Positions 1 through 8,624 of a DNA stretch of 64,000 nucleotides are shown piece by piece (position 1 is the stretch's first letter; the number at the start of each line of letters is the position of its first letter). The notes under the pieces were generated by a model. The model was not told where the DNA came from. It worked only from the letters and a program-made list of their open reading frames with translations, and made no database searches. This DNA comes from Thermosipho africanus Ob7 (GTDB lineage: Bacteria > Thermotogota > Thermotogae > Thermotogales > Fervidobacteriaceae): positions 124,001 through 188,000 of the forward strand of contig NZ_NKRG01000003.1 of NCBI RefSeq assembly GCF_003351105.1. The letters run 5' to 3'. The translations under genes and the position numbers were made by a program.

Positions 1-334
1 CTCCAAGATTTTGGGCATATACAGGATCAAGTGCATGCTCTGCATCAATAAATGCTGCAACTCCCCCATTTTTTTGAGCCGAAGCTATAGCATGCAAAGC
101 AATCGTAGTTTTTCCACTTGACTCTGGACCATATATTTCAATTATCCTCCCACGTGGATATCCACCAACACCAGATGCTATATCGATTGCAACAGAACCA
201 CTTGGAATAGTCTCAATATTTTGTATACTTGATTCTTCACCCAAAAACATTATTGAACCCTTACCGTAAGTTTTTTCAATCTTTCCTATAGCTTTTTTCA
301 AAACCTCTCTTTTTTTTGCATTATCATTGCTCAT
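1..334 (-). CDS. recA: RecA recombinase, N-terminal part (runs off window)
   Basis: RecA binds single-stranded DNA, drives homologous strand exchange and triggers SOS repressor cleavage. The minus strand from 334 reads [20 protein letters not shown], followed by the [12 protein letters not shown] segment and the Walker A motif GPESSGKTT near residue 70, then [10 protein letters not shown]. Only about 111 residues are inside the window; the rest lies beyond position 1. The ATG at 334 lies within the last bases of thpR (11-nt overlap), so the two are probably translationally coupled. It is the last visible gene of a minus-strand housekeeping operon. The identification is firm because the motif string is specific to RecA. 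Confidence 0.95.
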   Translation of the reverse strand, partial: MSNDNAKKREVLKKAIGKIEKTYGKGSIMFLGEESSIQNIETIPSGSVAIDIASGVGGYPRGRIIEIYGPESSGKTTIALHAIASAQKNGGVAAFIDAEHALDPVYAQNLG

Positions 335-896
335 TCTTTTCCAAACCTCCTTCAAATTTTACCTTGTAAAGCCACTTATAAATAGGACCAGCTGGAGTTA
401 AAGTTGACGAATATATCGTCACCTTGTCAACTGAAACTATTGTTTTAGGAACAGTAATACCTTTTATTAACTCTTCCCAATTTTCTGGACTAAATTTTAA
501 CCTGCCAAGTGTAATATGTGGAACAAAATTACCCTTATCGTCAAAAGACAACCTGAGCTTTTTCAGCTCAGACCTCATTTCAAGATAAAGTGTTTGCAAA
601 ATTTTATCTTGGGTAACCTTCAAAAAGAATACCCGCGGTAAATGTTTAAATCTAAAAAACCCAAAATCAGAAACTTCATACGAAAAACTAGGAAAACCTG
701 CCAACCTTTTATGCAAACGTTGGGCAAGTAAATCAACCTTTTCTTCGCTTAAATCACCCATAAAAAATAATGTCAGATGCAAATTTTCAGGACTTGTCCA
801 TGAAGCTTTAAAGCCCATTTTTTTAAGTTTTTCAATAACTTCCTCTGCTATGCTTCTTACCTCTGAATTTATATCGATAGCAATAAAGGTACGCAA
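324..896 (-). CDS. thpR: RNA 2',3'-cyclic phosphodiesterase (ThpR/LigT family)
   Basis: This 190-residue protein belongs to the 2H phosphoesterase family, which opens 2',3'-cyclic phosphates on RNA to 2'-phosphomonoesters. Both signature HxTx motifs are visible: HLTL at residues 40-43 and HITL at 127-130, the two halves of the active site. The length fits bacterial ThpR (about 180-190 residues). The ATG start gives MRTFIAIDI, the usual family N-terminus. It sits between pgsA (7-nt gap) and recA (11-nt overlap). The in vivo substrate in bacteria is not well settled. Confidence 0.88.
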   Translation of the reverse strand: MRTFIAIDINSEVRSIAEEVIEKLKKMGFKASWTSPENLHLTLFFMGDLSEEKVDLLAQRLHKRLAGFPSFSYEVSDFGFFRFKHLPRVFFLKVTQDKILQTLYLEMRSELKKLRLSFDDKGNFVPHITLGRLKFSPENWEELIKGITVPKTIVSVDKVTIYSSTLTPAGPIYKWLYKVKFEGGLEKNEQ

Positions 897-903
897 ATTA
901 AAA

Positions 904-1428
904 TCACCCCTTTAATATCTCTTTATTTTGTACCATATAAACCAAGCCCGATACCACGGTTAAAAACACAACTAAATAAGAAAGCAATACATTGAAAATT
1001 ACCAAACTTTCAAAGCCTACAAGTTGTAAAAAAATACCAATAGTCCAAACCATCTGTGAAACAGTCTTTAGCTTTCCAAAATAATTTGCAGCAATAACCT
1101 TGTTTCCATATGCAGCTGCCATTCTTACTGTGCTTACAAGTGTATCTCTGAAAACTATAACAACTAAAATCCATGATGGAACTAATCCAAGTTGGACAAA
1201 AACAATTAAAATGCTAGTAATAAGAATTTTGTCACTCATTTGGTCAAATATCTTTCCAAAGTTAGTAACCTGATTTAGTTTTCTTGCAAAATAACCGTCA
1301 AAGTAATCACTAATAGAAGCTATTAAAAATAAAACAAAAGCACTTAAATAAAAACCATTTAATAAAAGAAAAACAATAATAGCCGTTAAAACTACTCTCA
1401 CCCAGGTTATAAAATTTGGTACGTTCAT
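904..1428 (-). CDS. pgsA: CDP-diacylglycerol-glycerol-3-phosphate phosphatidyltransferase
   Basis: This inner-membrane enzyme makes phosphatidylglycerophosphate from CDP-diacylglycerol and glycerol-3-phosphate, the committed step to phosphatidylglycerol. The CDP-alcohol phosphotransferase motif is complete: D41, D44-G45, A48-R49, G58, D62 and D66. Several hydrophobic helices surround it. An upstream TTG at 1446 would extend the ORF by six residues, but the ATG at 1428 has GAGGAG about 8 nt upstream and gives the family N-terminus MNVPNFITWVR, so it is preferred. It starts 4 nt after the rimO stop, in the rodZ-rimO-pgsA-recA order seen in many Gram-positive and Thermotogae genomes. Confidence 0.92.
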   Translation of the reverse strand: MNVPNFITWVRVVLTAIIVFLLLNGFYLSAFVLFLIASISDYFDGYFARKLNQVTNFGKIFDQMSDKILITSILIVFVQLGLVPSWILVVIVFRDTLVSTVRMAAAYGNKVIAANYFGKLKTVSQMVWTIGIFLQLVGFESLVIFNVLLSYLVVFLTVVSGLVYMVQNKEILKG

Positions 1429-1432
1429 AAAC

Positions 1433-2716
1433 TCACTCCTCAACAATTTTACCTTCTAAATCGTATACATCAGCAGAGGTCACTTTTACCTTGAAAAATC
1501 CTTCTTCAAACTTTCCTGGAACAAAAATATTACCATCAATTTCTGGGGCATCCATATAGCTTCTTGCAATTAAAACACCTTCTTCTTCCTCATCAAAAAG
1601 CACTTTAAAAGTTTTTCCAACCATCTTTTCATTTATTTCGAAAGAAATCTTAGACTGTTCTTCCATCAAAATATCAAGCCTTTCTTGAGCTACTATCTCT
1701 GGAACTTTTCCTTCAAAATGATAAGATGGTGCTTCTTCTTCATCTGAATAAATAAATGCTCCAAGCCTCTCAAATCTAACCATTTTTATAAAATCTAATA
1801 ACTCTTCAAAATCTTCATCAGTTTCTCCAGGAAAGCCAACGATAATACTAGTTCTCAAAACCGCATCTTCATACCTTTTCCTTATTTTTTCAACCAGCTT
1901 TAATATATGCTCAGATTTTTTTGTTCTGTTCATAAGTTTTAATACCTTGTCACTCCCATGTTGAACTGGTATATCAAAATATTTCAAAACCTTGTCATAT
2001 GAAAAGGCTTCAATAATCTCATCTGTTATATGATCAGGATGCATGTACATTACTCTTATCCAAAAATCTCCAGGTATATCATTAATTCTCTTCAAAAGTT
2101 CAGGAAGCATTTGCTTTCCATACAAATCGATCCCATATCCTGTTGTATCTTGAGCAACAAGAATAATTTCCTTCTTACCAGATAAAATGAGATATTCTAC
2201 TTCTTTTACAATATCATCTATCTTTCTACTCTTAAAGCTTCCTTTAAAAAGTGGAATTGTACAAAAGCTACAAGCTCTATCACATCCATCGGAAATTTTA
2301 ACATATGCATACTGCTTTTCATCAACCCTGCCACCAAATTCATACACAGGCTCCGGGTTTTTAGGTATTATACTTTCTTTACCAATATTTTCAGCTATCT
2401 TTTCAGGTGGCAATATTCCAAACCATCCATCAACCTCAGGTATCTCCTTTTTTAATTCCTCTCCATATCGTTGAACCAAACATCCTGTTACGTATACTTT
2501 TAGATCTCTTTCTTTTTTTAATTCTAGATAAGTAAGTATTTCTTCAATAGATTCTTTTTTTGCTTCTAAAATAAAGCCACAGGTATCAATAACCACTGCA
2601 TCTGCATCTTCAATGGTATTAACAATATTGTTGCCTTTCTTTTCTAAATAAGCCTTTAAAAGTGCACAATCTGCTTCATTTTTTGGACATCCTAAAACAT
2701 CAACATAAAAATTCAT
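1433..2716 (-). CDS. rimO: Ribosomal protein S12 methylthiotransferase RimO
   Basis: RimO is a radical SAM enzyme that methylthiolates an aspartate of ribosomal protein S12. The 427-residue protein has the N-terminal methylthiotransferase domain with cluster ligands C10, C46 and C79, the radical SAM triad C145-x3-C149-x2-C152, and a C-terminal TRAM-like segment. The LGCPKNEAD opening distinguishes RimO from MiaB. The T. maritima homologue is a well-studied RimO. The ATG is preceded by GAGGTGA. It is in line with the DUF4416 gene upstream and pgsA downstream. Confidence 0.93.
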   Translation of the reverse strand: MNFYVDVLGCPKNEADCALLKAYLEKKGNNIVNTIEDADAVVIDTCGFILEAKKESIEEILTYLELKKERDLKVYVTGCLVQRYGEELKKEIPEVDGWFGILPPEKIAENIGKESIIPKNPEPVYEFGGRVDEKQYAYVKISDGCDRACSFCTIPLFKGSFKSRKIDDIVKEVEYLILSGKKEIILVAQDTTGYGIDLYGKQMLPELLKRINDIPGDFWIRVMYMHPDHITDEIIEAFSYDKVLKYFDIPVQHGSDKVLKLMNRTKKSEHILKLVEKIRKRYEDAVLRTSIIVGFPGETDEDFEELLDFIKMVRFERLGAFIYSDEEEAPSYHFEGKVPEIVAQERLDILMEEQSKISFEINEKMVGKTFKVLFDEEEEGVLIARSYMDAPEIDGNIFVPGKFEEGFFKVKVTSADVYDLEGKIVEE

Positions 2717-2723
2717 ATAATTT

Positions 2724-3263
2724 TCACCTCAAAAATTTTTTTCTTTTTTCCAAATATTTCAGTCTAATTTTTTCCAATTCTCTTTTATATTCTTCTTCTT
2801 TATAATTTGGATAAGTAAAATCATAATCCTTCCATCTTCCATTTATATACATTAACGTAGTTTCTGCATAAATCCCTTTTCCTATATATATCCTATGAGG
2901 CCACATTTTTGTAGTTGCAAGAACAAATTGCATATGATGAATATATCCCGGATCAATGTTAAATCTTCTATTACCTTTTACTGCATATCTCTGTTCAATT
3001 TCGTTTGTCATATTTTTAATATCTGCAAGCTGATAAGGATGTATAAGTCTTTCAAAACTCAATAATATTCCTTTTACTCCTTCCCCCATCTCCTTGTTGT
3101 AATATAAAGTATATTTTTCAAAATCTAATATATCAGATTTGTAATCTATCGGTCCAAATTTCTCTATTAACTCATTCTCTACCTCAGACAGCCAATATTC
3201 AACTTGCGAAGAGAAAAAAAACATTACCAAATTTACTAAATCCACACGCCTTACTTTTCCCAT
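2724..3263 (-). CDS. DUF4416 family protein
   Basis: This 179-residue protein matches the DUF4416 family by its characteristic segments: YYNKEMGEG near residue 54, FERLIHPYQLADIKNMTNEIE, NIDPGYI near residue 105 and the AETTLMYINGRW stretch. Members are common in Thermotogae and deltaproteobacteria, sometimes labelled GTP-binding, but no Walker motif is visible here. The function is unknown. The start overlaps the 3' end of the RodZ-like gene by 13 nt, and rimO begins 8 nt after its stop, so it belongs to the same transcript. Confidence 0.75.
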   Translation of the reverse strand: MGKVRRVDLVNLVMFFFSSQVEYWLSEVENELIEKFGPIDYKSDILDFEKYTLYYNKEMGEGVKGILLSFERLIHPYQLADIKNMTNEIEQRYAVKGNRRFNIDPGYIHHMQFVLATTKMWPHRIYIGKGIYAETTLMYINGRWKDYDFTYPNYKEEEYKRELEKIRLKYLEKRKKFLR

Positions 3264-3775
3264 CCAACCACCACCTTGTATTTTTCCATAACCACCTTTT
3301 TCGTCTCTTTATTAATCTTTTTCAAAAGTGAAGGACCTTCCACTATATATTCTCCTTCATCCATAAAAAAAGTTTTTACCACTTTACCATTTACTTTTAC
3401 CTCATCTCCTATCGAATTTAATCTTACTAAGGGAGTTTCATATACATTTAAAAATAAAATAACCGAACCTATAAATAAAAAAACAGTAAAGATTAGAAAT
3501 ATGTACAAATTAGACTTAGAAATTTTGGAATCTTTTATTCTTTTACTACTTCCCAGCTCATATAACATTATCAAATCTTCTTTTAAATTAAAAACCTCTT
3601 TTATCTTTCTAAGATGCTCTTCTACAATAGAAGGTTCCCCAGAAAAGTTCCCTTCATAATATTTCCTGAAGGTATTTATATCTATTCCAACCCTTTTAGA
3701 AAACTCCAATAACGAAAGATTAGAGGATATTACCTCTTTTTTTAAAATCTCTGATATTTCCTTCCATCCATCCAT
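3251..3775 (-). CDS. RodZ-like helix-turn-helix membrane protein
   Basis: The 174-residue protein has an N-terminal XRE-like helix-turn-helix (residues about 17-70, LSLLEFSKRVGIDINTFRKY), a basic linker, one transmembrane helix (about 92-110, YIFLIFTVFLFIGSVILFL) and about 65 extracytoplasmic residues. This is the architecture of RodZ, which links MreB filaments to the cell-wall elongation machinery. The operon position before rimO and pgsA is where RodZ-like genes are found in many bacteria. The extracytoplasmic part is short compared with E. coli RodZ. The start ATG has only AAAAAGGT directly before it, so the ribosome site is poor. Confidence 0.65.
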   Translation of the reverse strand: MDGWKEISEILKKEVISSNLSLLEFSKRVGIDINTFRKYYEGNFSGEPSIVEEHLRKIKEVFNLKEDLIMLYELGSSKRIKDSKISKSNLYIFLIFTVFLFIGSVILFLNVYETPLVRLNSIGDEVKVNGKVVKTFFMDEGEYIVEGPSLLKKINKETKKVVMEKYKVVVGWEK

Positions 3776-3785
3776 ACCTTTTTAT

Positions 3786-3815
3786 ATTATACTCTATTTT
3801 TTTCTACTTTTGCAA
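3786..3815 (-). promoter_or_regulatory. Possible promoter for the RodZ-like/rimO/pgsA/recA operon
   Basis: Minus-strand TTGCAA (3815-3810), an 18-nt spacer and TATAAT (3791-3786). Most of it lies in the 3' end of the exporter gene. The predicted start point would be about 4 nt before the ATG at 3775, so the transcript would be essentially leaderless, in agreement with the poor ribosome site. Confidence 0.4.
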
Positions 3816-5898
3816 GAAATAATAAACTTGGTAAAAGCGTCAAGCTAAATAAAGAGCTTGAAATCATTGAAACCCACATAATTCCAATTAAATATTCATG
3901 AATTTTAAATGGTGACACCAATAAAACACTCAATCCTATTGCAAGCCCCAATGCATTAGCAAGAATAGGCTTTGAAGTTACTCTAAATGCTTCATCTAAT
4001 GCTTGTTTTTTATTCTTAAATTTCTTGTAGTTATAGTTGTAACTTTCTATAAAATGGATCGCATAATCGATCCCGACTCCAACAACAATGCTTCCCATAG
4101 TTGCGGTAATTATACTCAACTTAACATTGAAATATCCCATAAAACCGAATAATACTATTAACGTCAAAGATATTGGCAATATTGAAATAAGCGCCTCCTT
4201 AAGATTTTTTATCCTTATCAAAACAATTATAAAGACAAATATTACTGCCAAAATTAATGAAACTATCTGCTGAGGAACTATTATTTCGTTCATCTCCTTC
4301 ATTATATATGGTATCCCGGTAATTTTTACAAAGCTCGGTGCACTCTTTTCTATGTAGTTTAATGTTTGCTTTGAAATCTCCTTTGGAAATATCAAAATTC
4401 TTCCAGAAGATGTTTTAATATTCAAAAAGTTTGAATAAACGTCCGGCATTAAATTCAATAAAAGACCAGCCTGGACAATATTTGGTGGATAGCCTTCTCT
4501 TCCAAGAATTTTTTCGTTGATATTTTTCATTAAATCATAAACCGAAACTGCTTTTATGTCTTTTTCTCTTATTTTTTCTTCAAATTGCAAAACTTGATTT
4601 GCGATTTCTGGTGATACTATTTTTTCTGCTTTAAAGTATCCAAAAACAGGTACAGAAATCCCTGCAATTTCACTTACTTTATCAATATTTTTCTTTACCT
4701 GAGTCGTGTTCTTATACATATCTATCATATAAAATTCTGAATTTAAGAAAAATGCCCCTGGAGCAAAAATTAATGCCAGCAAAATTGAAACTAAAATTGA
4801 TTTTTTTCCAATTAAATTTTCAAGGAACATACCTATTTTACTTTTATCCTCTTTTATTTTTAATTTTGCATTTAATAAAATAATTGGTAAAAATAACCAT
4901 GTTGCAACTGCTGCAAAGGAAATACCCAGAGAACTAAAAAAAGCAACCTCTGCAAGAGAATCTGAATTTACATATATCAACGATAAAAATCCCACTACAG
5001 TCGTTATTGTTGTCAAAATCATTGCTATTCCGGTGCTTTCCAGTGCTTTTGAAAGTGCTTTTTTATTATCACTTTCAACTTTTTTTATGTCCATAAAATG
5101 AGAAACGAAATGAAGACCATCTGCACTTCCCATAACAATTGTAAAAATAGGTGCTAGTATGCTTAACACCGATATTTCACCTTTGTACCATCCTATAAAT
5201 CCCATTGTCCATAAAGCACCCATACCAGCTGGAAAGACAGAAAAAAATGTAGCTTTTCTACTTCCAAGTCTCCATTTAAAAACAAAAAAGATTGTCAATA
5301 TTGCAAGTGGTGGTATCGTCAAAACTATAAAAAGCAAGTAATCAAATATTTTTTCCTGCAAATATGAAGTTCCTGCAAAATAGTGTGGAACATCAATTAC
5401 TTTGTTGATTTCAGAAACAACTCTTTTGTTGGGAAAAATATAAAACATTAAATAATATTTACCATCTTTTTCTATTATATTTTCCGAAGAAATCTTTTTT
5501 AAAAAGTTTAGTACATAGTCTATATTACTTTCATTTATCTGACTTACATCAACTTTTCTAAAGCCGACAGGGATCTGAGTTGGTAATGGAGATACAATCT
5601 CTACAACTCCATCAATTTTCTTTAATCTATTTTCATATTCTCTTATCTTTTTAATTCCTTCTAAAGAATATGGACTAACATTAAATTCAATCAGTAAATT
5701 AAGCTGATCTTTTGATGAAAAATCCTTTTCAATTTCGTTTAATATATCTTCATACTTTGAATTTTTAGGCATAAATAAAGTAAAGTCAGTATTAAAACGA
5801 ATTCTAAATACACCAATAAGTGATATAATATTAATTAAAATCAAAAGAACTAGTAGCTTTTTTCTATGTTTTTCATAAAAATCTACTATCTTATCCAT
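3787..5898 (-). CDS. MMPL/RND-family exporter
   Basis: This 703-residue integral membrane protein has the RND/MMPL layout. There is a transmembrane helix near the N-terminus (about 13-32), a large extracytoplasmic domain, a bundle of helices around 185-345, a second extracytoplasmic domain, and a second bundle around 540-700. Motifs such as GSADGLHFVSHF and VGVGIDYAIHFIESY are the conserved helix-4-type segments of this superfamily, with charged residues for proton coupling. Lipid or hydrophobic cargo is usual for MMPL proteins, but the substrate here is unknown. The ATG at 5898 has AAGGAG 9-10 nt upstream; a GTG at 5907 has no spacing and is rejected. It starts 3 nt after the holA stop. Confidence 0.8.
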   Translation of the reverse strand: MDKIVDFYEKHRKKLLVLLILINIISLIGVFRIRFNTDFTLFMPKNSKYEDILNEIEKDFSSKDQLNLLIEFNVSPYSLEGIKKIREYENRLKKIDGVVEIVSPLPTQIPVGFRKVDVSQINESNIDYVLNFLKKISSENIIEKDGKYYLMFYIFPNKRVVSEINKVIDVPHYFAGTSYLQEKIFDYLLFIVLTIPPLAILTIFFVFKWRLGSRKATFFSVFPAGMGALWTMGFIGWYKGEISVLSILAPIFTIVMGSADGLHFVSHFMDIKKVESDNKKALSKALESTGIAMILTTITTVVGFLSLIYVNSDSLAEVAFFSSLGISFAAVATWLFLPIILLNAKLKIKEDKSKIGMFLENLIGKKSILVSILLALIFAPGAFFLNSEFYMIDMYKNTTQVKKNIDKVSEIAGISVPVFGYFKAEKIVSPEIANQVLQFEEKIREKDIKAVSVYDLMKNINEKILGREGYPPNIVQAGLLLNLMPDVYSNFLNIKTSSGRILIFPKEISKQTLNYIEKSAPSFVKITGIPYIMKEMNEIIVPQQIVSLILAVIFVFIIVLIRIKNLKEALISILPISLTLIVLFGFMGYFNVKLSIITATMGSIVVGVGIDYAIHFIESYNYNYKKFKNKKQALDEAFRVTSKPILANALGLAIGLSVLLVSPFKIHEYLIGIMWVSMISSSLFSLTLLPSLLFLAKVEKNRV

Positions 5899-5900
5899 GT

Positions 5901-6839
5901 TTAACACTCCTTGATAAATTTTATTAAATTTAAAATTTCAACTTCGGTAGTTCCTCCCGATTTTACACTTCTATCAATAAAGTATAGTCTTTTAATTATA
6001 TCTTTTAATTTCTCTTCTGAATAAATTAAAAGATGATTTACTGGTTCAAATTTCTGACCTTTAAATTTAAATCCTAAAAATCTTGCAACTTTTGGAGAAG
6101 GAATTTTTAATTCTTTTGACAGTTTTGAAATCTCTGGCCAGGAAAATGAGGTTTTCTTTTTTGTGTATGCAAAAATTCTGAATAAAGAAATAAAATGAGA
6201 TGAAAGTGTGTAAACAATTATAATTGGCTCATAGTCGTTTACCACGTCTTTTAACAATCTAAATGATTCTTCTTTCATCTCAGAAATTGCAAAGCAAAAA
6301 TCATCCAACTTTGAAAGTGTATATTTATGAATCACATCTTTTAAAATATCTAAATTTAAATTTTTTTCAAAAACTTTTAATTTTTTTATTTCATTGTAAA
6401 GTGCAAACTCATCAGGCCCAACATTTTCAAATAAAAAGTCAATTATTTCTCCTTTTACTTCAAGACCATGTTCTTTTAACATTTCAGAAATTAAATTTTT
6501 CCATTTTTCTTCTTCCCAAACATTGGGAAGTTTAAACTCTTCTCCTGAAATACCTTTTATTTTTTTCTGTGTCCTTAGAATAAGATAAACATCATCTAAA
6601 ATAAGTAATGATAAAATTTCTTTTTTCTCTGATGCCTTAAATTTTTCAAAATCCACAACATCAACTACCGTTTTTTTAGAAAACAAACCTATATTCGATA
6701 CTTTTTCTTTTATAATCTCTAATCTATCTGTGTAATCTGAATATACCCTCACATATTCTGCATTAAGCTTACTTACCAGTTCCTTTACATATTCTTCTTT
6801 TTTTAACTCGGAATTCCCCGATAAATTGATAATTGGCAT
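5901..6839 (-). CDS. holA: DNA polymerase III, delta subunit
   Basis: The delta subunit of the clamp loader opens the beta sliding clamp. The 312-residue protein shows the HolA pattern: a degenerate N-terminal AAA+ domain without a Walker motif (VYSDYTDRLEIIKEKVSNIGLFSKKTVVDV), a middle section with ENVGPDEFALYNEIKKL, and a helical C-terminal collar (FLGFKFKGQKF ... SVKSGGTTEVEILNLIKFI). The GTG at 6848 falls in the ribosome site; the ATG at 6839 has GAGGTG 6 nt upstream and is chosen. It is the first gene of the minus-strand run, divergent from cheR across 68 bp. Confidence 0.82.
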   Translation of the reverse strand: MPIINLSGNSELKKEEYVKELVSKLNAEYVRVYSDYTDRLEIIKEKVSNIGLFSKKTVVDVVDFEKFKASEKKEILSLLILDDVYLILRTQKKIKGISGEEFKLPNVWEEEKWKNLISEMLKEHGLEVKGEIIDFLFENVGPDEFALYNEIKKLKVFEKNLNLDILKDVIHKYTLSKLDDFCFAISEMKEESFRLLKDVVNDYEPIIIVYTLSSHFISLFRIFAYTKKKTSFSWPEISKLSKELKIPSPKVARFLGFKFKGQKFEPVNHLLIYSEEKLKDIIKRLYFIDRSVKSGGTTEVEILNLIKFIKEC

Positions 6840-6907
6840 TCTAATCACCTCAAAGTGTATTATAACATCAATTTTATATTATAATATTAACCAAGAGGAG
6901 GAAAAAT

Positions 6908-7921
6908 ATGAAAGGTAAAATTATTCAAATTTTAAACAAGCATAACTTAAAAGCAAACCCAAAACAAATTGAAAACTTCTACAAAATTATTGATAAAGAA
7001 GATATAGATGATAAAACATTAGAAAATCTTGTTCTAATGAACTTAACTATTGGTGAATCTTACTTTTTTAGAGATAAAGAAATACTGGAAAAACTCAAAA
7101 ATATTTTAAAAACAAAAAAATTCTGGAAAATACTAAGTGTCGGATGCTCCAGAGGGGAAGAAGTTTATACACTTTCGTTTATTGCACAAGAATTAGACAT
7201 AAATATGGAAATTACAGGAATTGATATAAATAAAGAAAGAATTAAGCAAGCAAGAGAAGGAAAATACAAAAACTGGAGTGTAAGATTTTTAAACAAGGAG
7301 CAAATTGAAAAATATTTTGAAATAAAAGATGGATATTTTTACGTAAAAGAACAATATAGAAAAAATGTAAATTTTGAAAATTTAAATATATTAGATTTAA
7401 ATAATACAGATAAAAAATTTGATATAATATTTTTAAGAAGGGTGTTGATTTACATTTCAAACCCAGAAAAAATTATAGAAAAAATATACTCATTATTAAA
7501 AGATGATGGATATTTAGTAATAGGACTTGGTGAATATTTTCCGGACTTGTTTAAGTATTTTTCTCCGCTTCTTCCAATATCAAGTTCTATACTAGTTAAA
7601 AATCCTAAAAAGATCGAAAACAAACAGATTCACAAAAAAGTTTTGTCTGAAATAAAAAAACAAAAAATAGAACTAAATCTTGAAGAAAGTATAGTAATTT
7701 TGGAAAAATATATAGAAAAAAAAGAATTTGATTCCGCATACAAAATGGTAAAACAGCTTTCAAAGAAATTCCCTCTCGCATTTATAGTATGGAAATATAA
7801 AGCGTATATAGAATTAGAGCTCAATCTTAAAAATGACGCAAAAAAATCATTAAAAAGAGCTTTAATTTTAAACAATAAAGACGAGGAAATTTGGCAATTA
7901 AAATATGCTATTGAAGAGTGA
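6908..7921 (+). CDS. CheR-type chemoreceptor methyltransferase with C-terminal helical repeats
   Basis: CheR transfers methyl groups from SAM to receptor glutamates. The 337-residue protein has the N-terminal helical domain with TIGESYFFRD (47-56, canonical T-N-E-T-x-FFRD), the SAM-binding GCSRGEEVYTLS (79-90, canonical GCSTGEEPYS) and LRRVLIYIS near residue 178. The C-terminal 90 or so residues (IVILEKYIEKKEFDSAYKMV and following) look like two TPR-type helical hairpins, as in WspC and FrzF. These often mediate protein contacts. The start ATG has GAGGAGG upstream. It heads a six-gene chemosensory operon with 15-nt or smaller gaps. A weak TATAAT at 6880-6885 lies upstream without a good -35. 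Confidence 0.85.
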   Translation: MKGKIIQILNKHNLKANPKQIENFYKIIDKEDIDDKTLENLVLMNLTIGESYFFRDKEILEKLKNILKTKKFWKILSVGCSRGEEVYTLSFIAQELDINMEITGIDINKERIKQAREGKYKNWSVRFLNKEQIEKYFEIKDGYFYVKEQYRKNVNFENLNILDLNNTDKKFDIIFLRRVLIYISNPEKIIEKIYSLLKDDGYLVIGLGEYFPDLFKYFSPLLPISSSILVKNPKKIENKQIHKKVLSEIKKQKIELNLEESIVILEKYIEKKEFDSAYKMVKQLSKKFPLAFIVWKYKAYIELELNLKNDAKKSLKRALILNNKDEEIWQLKYAIEE

Positions 7922-7935
7922 TAGGGAGTGATAAT

Positions 7936-8619
7936 ATGTATTATCTTTGTGAAATTGAAGATGATAATGATCTAATTAAAATAGCTCTACCAAAAGAAAA
8001 AGTAATAGGTATAAGTGACAAAGTGGTAAAATCTACTAAAACTTGCGATTTTGCACTTCATAAAAATAAGTTATACCCGATTTTAACTCACGCAGATCTT
8101 AAAAATCCAAAACTTAAATTCTTTCTTATATTCAAAGATTTTGCTTTTGGAATAACAAGATTAGTTAAAGAAACAAAAAGCACTCCAATTGAGATAATTA
8201 AAAATGAACTATATACAGGTTTGATAAAAGATATAGAAGAGTACTTTATATATAATATTGAAAAATTAAAACCAGCTCAAAAAGTAAGATATTTAGATAG
8301 AAATGATAATAATAAATTTGATGAGGGAAAATTCAATTATGTAATTGTTGATAGAAAATATGCTATTTCAATAAACAATATCTTAACGATATTACTAAGT
8401 AAAGAAATCGTTAAATATCCAATGGAAAAGTTTATAGGATTTGTAGAGTATAAAAAAATAATTCCAGTAAAACAAGTAAAAGAAGGAAAATACGTTATAA
8501 TTACAAAAGATATAGCCTATCAATGTAGTGATATAGAAACTGCAAACGGAAAAGTATTAGAGGGTGAAGATGAAAAAGTATTAGAAAGTAATATTGGTAA
8601 ATTTCCAATTTTGGAGTGA
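7936..8619 (+). CDS. CheW-like coupling protein, two divergent CheW-like domains
   Basis: This 227-residue protein is not an obvious family member at first reading. Two halves each resemble the CheW/P5 beta-barrel pattern. The first has IKIALPKEKVIGI, then NKLYPIL, then KFFLIFKDFAFGITRLV. The second has YVIVDRKYAISINNILTILL, then MEKFIGFVEYKKIIPV, then KYVIITKDIAY. CheW couples receptors to CheA. The gene lies directly between cheR and cheA, which supports the role. The GTG at 7918 is rejected because the ATG at 7936 has GGGAG 7 nt upstream. The assignment rests on pattern and context; strong sequence motifs are lacking. Confidence 0.55.
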   Translation: MYYLCEIEDDNDLIKIALPKEKVIGISDKVVKSTKTCDFALHKNKLYPILTHADLKNPKLKFFLIFKDFAFGITRLVKETKSTPIEIIKNELYTGLIKDIEEYFIYNIEKLKPAQKVRYLDRNDNNKFDEGKFNYVIVDRKYAISINNILTILLSKEIVKYPMEKFIGFVEYKKIIPVKQVKEGKYVIITKDIAYQCSDIETANGKVLEGEDEKVLESNIGKFPILE

Positions 8620-8624
8620 TATGT

